From Marinirhabdus sp963793275 (GTDB lineage Bacteria > Bacteroidota > Bacteroidia > Flavobacteriales > Flavobacteriaceae), in assembly GCA_963793275.1 (NCBI GenBank), contig CAWBZL010000003.1:1611456-1675455 (forward strand): a stretch of DNA of 64,000 nt, given 5' to 3'. The notes under the pieces were generated by a model that was given only the letters and a program-made list of their open reading frames with translations, searched no databases and had not been told where the DNA came from. The position numbers and the translations under genes were made by a program. Positions within the stretch are counted from its first letter, which is position 1, and each line of letters starts with the position of its first letter. This document shows, one piece after another, positions 61,114 through 64,000 of the stretch.

Positions 61114-62724
61114 ATGCTTCAAAAAGAAATAAACAGACGCAAAACCTTCGGTATCATATCTCACCCAGATGCTGGTAAAACTACACTTACTGAAAAACTC
61201 CTGTTATTCGGCGGTGCCATTCAGGAAGCGGGTGCAGTTAAAAGTAATAAAATAAAGAAAGGAGCTACCAGCGATTTTATGGAAATTGAACGCCAGCGTG
61301 GTATTTCGGTAGCAACTTCGGTATTGGCTTTTGAGTATGATGGTACGAAAATTAATATTCTGGACACACCAGGTCACAAAGATTTTGCCGAAGATACCTT
61401 TAGAACCCTCACCGCTGTAGATAGCGTAATTGTTGTGATAGATGTTGCCAAAGGAGTTGAGGAACAAACCGAAAAGCTGGTTGAAGTTTGTAGAATGCGA
61501 AACATTCCTATGATCGTGTTTATAAATAAAATGAACCGTGAAGGAAAAGACGCTTTCGAATTGCTGGACGAAATCGAACAAAAACTGAAACTACGGGTTA
61601 CCCCACTGTCCTTTCCTATTGGAATGGGATACGACTTTAAGGGAATTTATAATATATGGGAAAAAAATGTAAATCTTTTTAGTGGTGATAGCCGTAAAAA
61701 TATAGAAGAAACAATTGAGATTGAAGATCTTACCAATCCGGAACTTGACAAACTGGTAGGTGAAAAAGCCGCAAATGAACTTAGAGAGGAACTGGAACTG
61801 GTATATGAAGTCTATCCCGATTTTGATAGAGATGAATATTTAGACGGTTTACTACAGCCAGTATTCTTTGGCTCTGCTCTTAACAATTTTGGCGTGCGCG
61901 AATTACTCGATTGTTTTGTTGAAATTGCACCAAAACCAAGACCCAAAGAAAGTGACACCCGCTTAGTAAAACCCGAAGAAAAAGAATTTTCCGGCTTTGT
62001 GTTTAAAATCCACGCCAATATGGATCCAAAACATCGGGATAGACTAGCCTTCGTTAAAATAGTTTCTGGTACTTTTGAAAGAAATACACCCTATTTACAC
62101 GTTAGAAACGGTAAAAAGCTCAAATTTTCCAGCCCAAATGCCTTTTTTGCTGAAAAGAAAGAAATTGTAGACATCTCCTACCCTGGCGATATTGTTGGTC
62201 TACACGATACTGGAAACTTTAAAATTGGAGATACCTTAACTGAAGGTGAAGAAATGCGATACAAGGGTATACCAAGCTTTTCCCCGGAACATTTCAAATA
62301 TATTAATAATGCCGACCCCATGAAAAGCAAACAGCTTGAAAAAGGGATAGACCAATTAATGGACGAAGGTGTTGCACAATTATTTACGCTGGAACTAAAT
62401 GGAAGAAAGGTAATTGGTACCGTAGGTGCGCTTCAGTTTGAAGTAATACAATACCGGCTTGAGCACGAGTATGGCGCAAAATGTACGTACGAAAATTTAA
62501 ATGTTCATAAAGCCTGCTGGGTAGAAGCAAAAGACCCAAAAAGCGCAGAGTTTGCCGATTTTAAAAGAGTAAAATCGAAATTTTTAGCTAAAGACAAACG
62601 TGGGCAATTAGTGTTTTTTGCAGATAGCGCCTTTACACTGCAAATGACGCAAAGTAAATATCCTAGCATAAAATTCCATTTTGTGAGTGAATTTGATGCT
62701 TCTGCCACATTTAAAAAGAAGTAA
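61114..62724 (+). CDS. prfC: Peptide chain release factor 3 (RF3)
   Basis: 536 residues from ATG 61114 (MLQKEINRRKTFGIISHPDA); the frame extends to a GTG at 61096 that lies on the promoter. GTPase motifs: G1 SHPDAGKTT, G2 region RQRGISVATSV, G3 DTPGHKDF and G4 INKMNREG. The RF3-specific domains follow, with HANMDPKHRDRLAFVKIVSG and VGALQFEVIQYRLEHEYG. RF3 is a GTPase that recycles RF1 and RF2 from terminated ribosomes. Length matches the family (about 530). It is a single-gene unit with a hairpin after the stop. Confidence 0.96.
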   Translation: MLQKEINRRKTFGIISHPDAGKTTLTEKLLLFGGAIQEAGAVKSNKIKKGATSDFMEIERQRGISVATSVLAFEYDGTKINILDTPGHKDFAEDTFRTLTAVDSVIVVIDVAKGVEEQTEKLVEVCRMRNIPMIVFINKMNREGKDAFELLDEIEQKLKLRVTPLSFPIGMGYDFKGIYNIWEKNVNLFSGDSRKNIEETIEIEDLTNPELDKLVGEKAANELREELELVYEVYPDFDRDEYLDGLLQPVFFGSALNNFGVRELLDCFVEIAPKPRPKESDTRLVKPEEKEFSGFVFKIHANMDPKHRDRLAFVKIVSGTFERNTPYLHVRNGKKLKFSSPNAFFAEKKEIVDISYPGDIVGLHDTGNFKIGDTLTEGEEMRYKGIPSFSPEHFKYINNADPMKSKQLEKGIDQLMDEGVAQLFTLELNGRKVIGTVGALQFEVIQYRLEHEYGAKCTYENLNVHKACWVEAKDPKSAEFADFKRVKSKFLAKDKRGQLVFFADSAFTLQMTQSKYPSIKFHFVSEFDASATFKKK

Positions 62725-62726
62725 AA

Positions 62727-62766
62727 AAAAGATCTTCAACTCTAAAAAATAGAACAAAGATCTTTT
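62727..62766 (+). terminator. Terminator-like hairpin after prfC
   Basis: A 10-bp stem (62727-62736 with 62757-62766) with a long 20-nt loop, starting three bases after the stop. T tail is part of the stem. Confidence 0.55.
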
Positions 62767-62914
62767 CACGTCTAAAGCCCGGCCATTCGCGAACTTTTTA
62801 GAATAAAATACAAATTTTCAAGAATGGCTTATCTTGAACCATAGCCAAAAAATTTTCAAATACGCGATTCTCAGCGATTAGGATTTTTTATCTTTCAGGA
62901 AGTCTTACTGCGCA

Positions 62915-63229
62915 TTATGCCTCTCCCGTGGGTCCAAAATTGATCGGGATAGCGGGTTGTTTATAATCTTTTATCTCACCGTGTTGCTTTTCAAAACGTG
63001 ACACATTATCGTGCATTGCTTTTAAAAAGCGCTTGGCGTGCTGTGGGGTTAATACAATTCTGGATTTTACTTTGCTTTTTGGGACACCGGGCATGATGCT
63101 TACAAAATCTACCACAAATTCACTTTGCGAATGATTTATTATTGCCAGATTACTATAAATACCCTGAGCTATTTCCTGGTCTAACTCTATATTAATTTGT
63201 CCTTGTTTTTGATTTTTGTTGTCTTCCAT
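62915..63229 (-). CDS. DUF3467 domain protein
   Basis: 104 residues: QINIELDQEIAQGIYSNLAI, FVVDFVSIMPGVPKSKVKSR and IVLTPQHAKRFLKAMHDN are the DUF3467 pattern. The C-terminus ends in a proline-rich tail. The fold is a small beta-sandwich with no assigned activity. In Bacteroidota this gene commonly sits just downstream of rpoC, as here, which supports the identification. A terminator at 63295 separates the two. Confidence 0.9.
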   Translation of the reverse strand: MEDNKNQKQGQINIELDQEIAQGIYSNLAIINHSQSEFVVDFVSIMPGVPKSKVKSRIVLTPQHAKRFLKAMHDNVSRFEKQHGEIKDYKQPAIPINFGPTGEA

Positions 63230-63294
63230 CTCAAATTTTTTTGAGCCTCCGCAAAAGCGGAAGTCTTATTAGTATCGTTTATTTATTTTAAAAT

Positions 63295-63325
63295 AAAATC
63301 CCGTGATGTTGTGTCACGGGATTTT
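63295..63325 (-). terminator. Terminator after rpoC
   Basis: A perfect 12-bp stem (63295-63306 with 63314-63325), 7-nt loop, with A/T runs on both sides; it can act in both directions. Confidence 0.85.
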
Positions 63326-63435
63326 AATCTATTGTAGCAAGATCCTAACCTATGTTGGGATAAGCATGACTTATTAGGCACACGGGTTTGTTGTAACTGT
63401 TCTCATTCACTTCGTTCAGATAACAGTACCCTTAC

Positions 63436-64000
63436 TTAATTATAGTTTACTTCCTGCTTCTCTTTTGTCATTTCCTCGAATTCTTCTTTCGAGCCTACGA
63501 TAATAGTATCATAACGTCTCATACCTGTACCGGCTGGGATTCTATGACCTACAATAACGTTCTCTTTCAACCCTTCCAAGTGATCAACTTTACCGCTTAC
63601 AGCAGCTTCGTTTAGTACTTTAGTAGTTTCTTGGAACGATGCTGCAGAGATAAATGACTTCGTCTGTAACGACGCTCTCGTAATACCTTGTAAAATAGGT
63701 GTAGCCGTAGAATTAACTGCATCACGAGCTTCTACCAACGTTTTATCGTTACGACGCAAGATAGAATTCTCATCACGTAAATCACGTGGAGAGATAATCT
63801 GTCCTTCCTTCAGGTTTTCAGAATCTCCTGCGTTTTCAACAACCTTCATTCCAAAAATCTTATCATTTTCTTCAATAAAGTCGTCTTTGTGTGCTAATTG
63901 GTTTTCAAGGAACGTTGTGTCTCCCGGATCTACAATTCTCACTTTACGCATCATTTGTCTTACAACAACCTCAAAGTGCTTATCGTTAATCTTCACCCCT
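63436..64000 (-). CDS. rpoC: RNA polymerase beta' subunit, C-terminal part (cut by window edge)
   Basis: 188 residues of an open frame entering from the right edge. VNDKHFEV-type start here reads GVKINDKHFEVVVRQMMRKV, followed by the beta'-specific VEARDAVNSTATPILQGITR, ASLQTKSFISAASFQETTKV and the closing LKENVIVGHRIPAGTGMRRY. This is the C-terminal jaw and clamp-helix end of RpoC, which packs against omega. Most of the gene is outside the window. Transcription runs leftward into a strong terminator. Confidence 0.96.
   Translation of the reverse strand, partial: GVKINDKHFEVVVRQMMRKVRIVDPGDTTFLENQLAHKDDFIEENDKIFGMKVVENAGDSENLKEGQIISPRDLRDENSILRRNDKTLVEARDAVNSTATPILQGITRASLQTKSFISAASFQETTKVLNEAAVSGKVDHLEGLKENVIVGHRIPAGTGMRRYDTIIVGSKEEFEEMTKEKQEVNYN

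Overview
The window is a piece of a low-GC Bacteroidota chromosome, almost certainly a member of the Flavobacteriaceae. The evidence is type IX secretion (T9SS) C-terminal sorting domains of both type A and type B, a PorP/SprF partner protein, SprB-like repeats, Bacteroidota -7 promoter elements (TAnnTTTG), few Shine-Dalgarno sequences, and families largely confined to this phylum (TIGR03643/DUF2805, DUF3467 beside rpoC, DUF4369 lipoproteins). I see no rRNA, tRNA, insertion sequence, prophage or CRISPR array.

Layout. 1-6.5 kb: housekeeping genes (HPt protein, FAH-family hydrolase, DnaQ-like exonuclease, two secreted proteins, a 2-oxoacid dehydrogenase E2, a glycosyltransferase, recR). 6.6-17.4 kb: a secreted beta-propeller protein, a sodium/solute symporter, a CoA-binding protein, a cluster of terminator hairpins, a FabH-like synthase, a glutamyl endopeptidase and htpG. 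17.6-30.5 kb: three tandem paralogous secreted multidomain proteins (HYR, P-domain, lectin, LamG and YWTD-propeller modules with T9SS type A tails). 30.6-40.9 kb: small lipoprotein, DoxX, AlkB, TIGR03643, S1/P1 nuclease, an SPFH/DUF4177/membrane-protein/hydrolase string, a DUF819 transporter with an RHH protein, a DUF4369 lipoprotein, and a leftward run idi-queD-peroxiredoxin-manA. 41.0-60.3 kb: a leftward operon of a SprB-like giant adhesin (about 5,456 residues once frame breaks are repaired), its PorP/SprF partner and an OmpA-family protein. 61-64 kb: prfC, DUF3467 and the C-terminal end of rpoC.

The most striking signal is not a gene. Eight genes are broken by a one-base indel or substitution, at nine sites in all (the giant gene has two). 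Every break lies on, or within a base or two of, GGACC or GGTCC (GGWCC). In the giant adhesin this is proven by intact repeat copies in the same gene; in htpG it follows from a conserved Trp codon (TGG ACC read as TGA ACC); in the three adhesin paralogs the identical site is hit each time. Correcting each break gives a full-length gene of normal architecture. I read this as systematic consensus error at a modified GGWCC motif, that is, an indirect footprint of a GGWCC DNA methyltransferase encoded elsewhere. Programmed frameshifting in the adhesins remains a less likely alternative.

Functionally the accessory part of the window is about the cell surface: at least five large T9SS cargo proteins, with recent modular duplication and homogenisation (11 tandem 402-bp units, plus 888-bp and 894-bp arrays).
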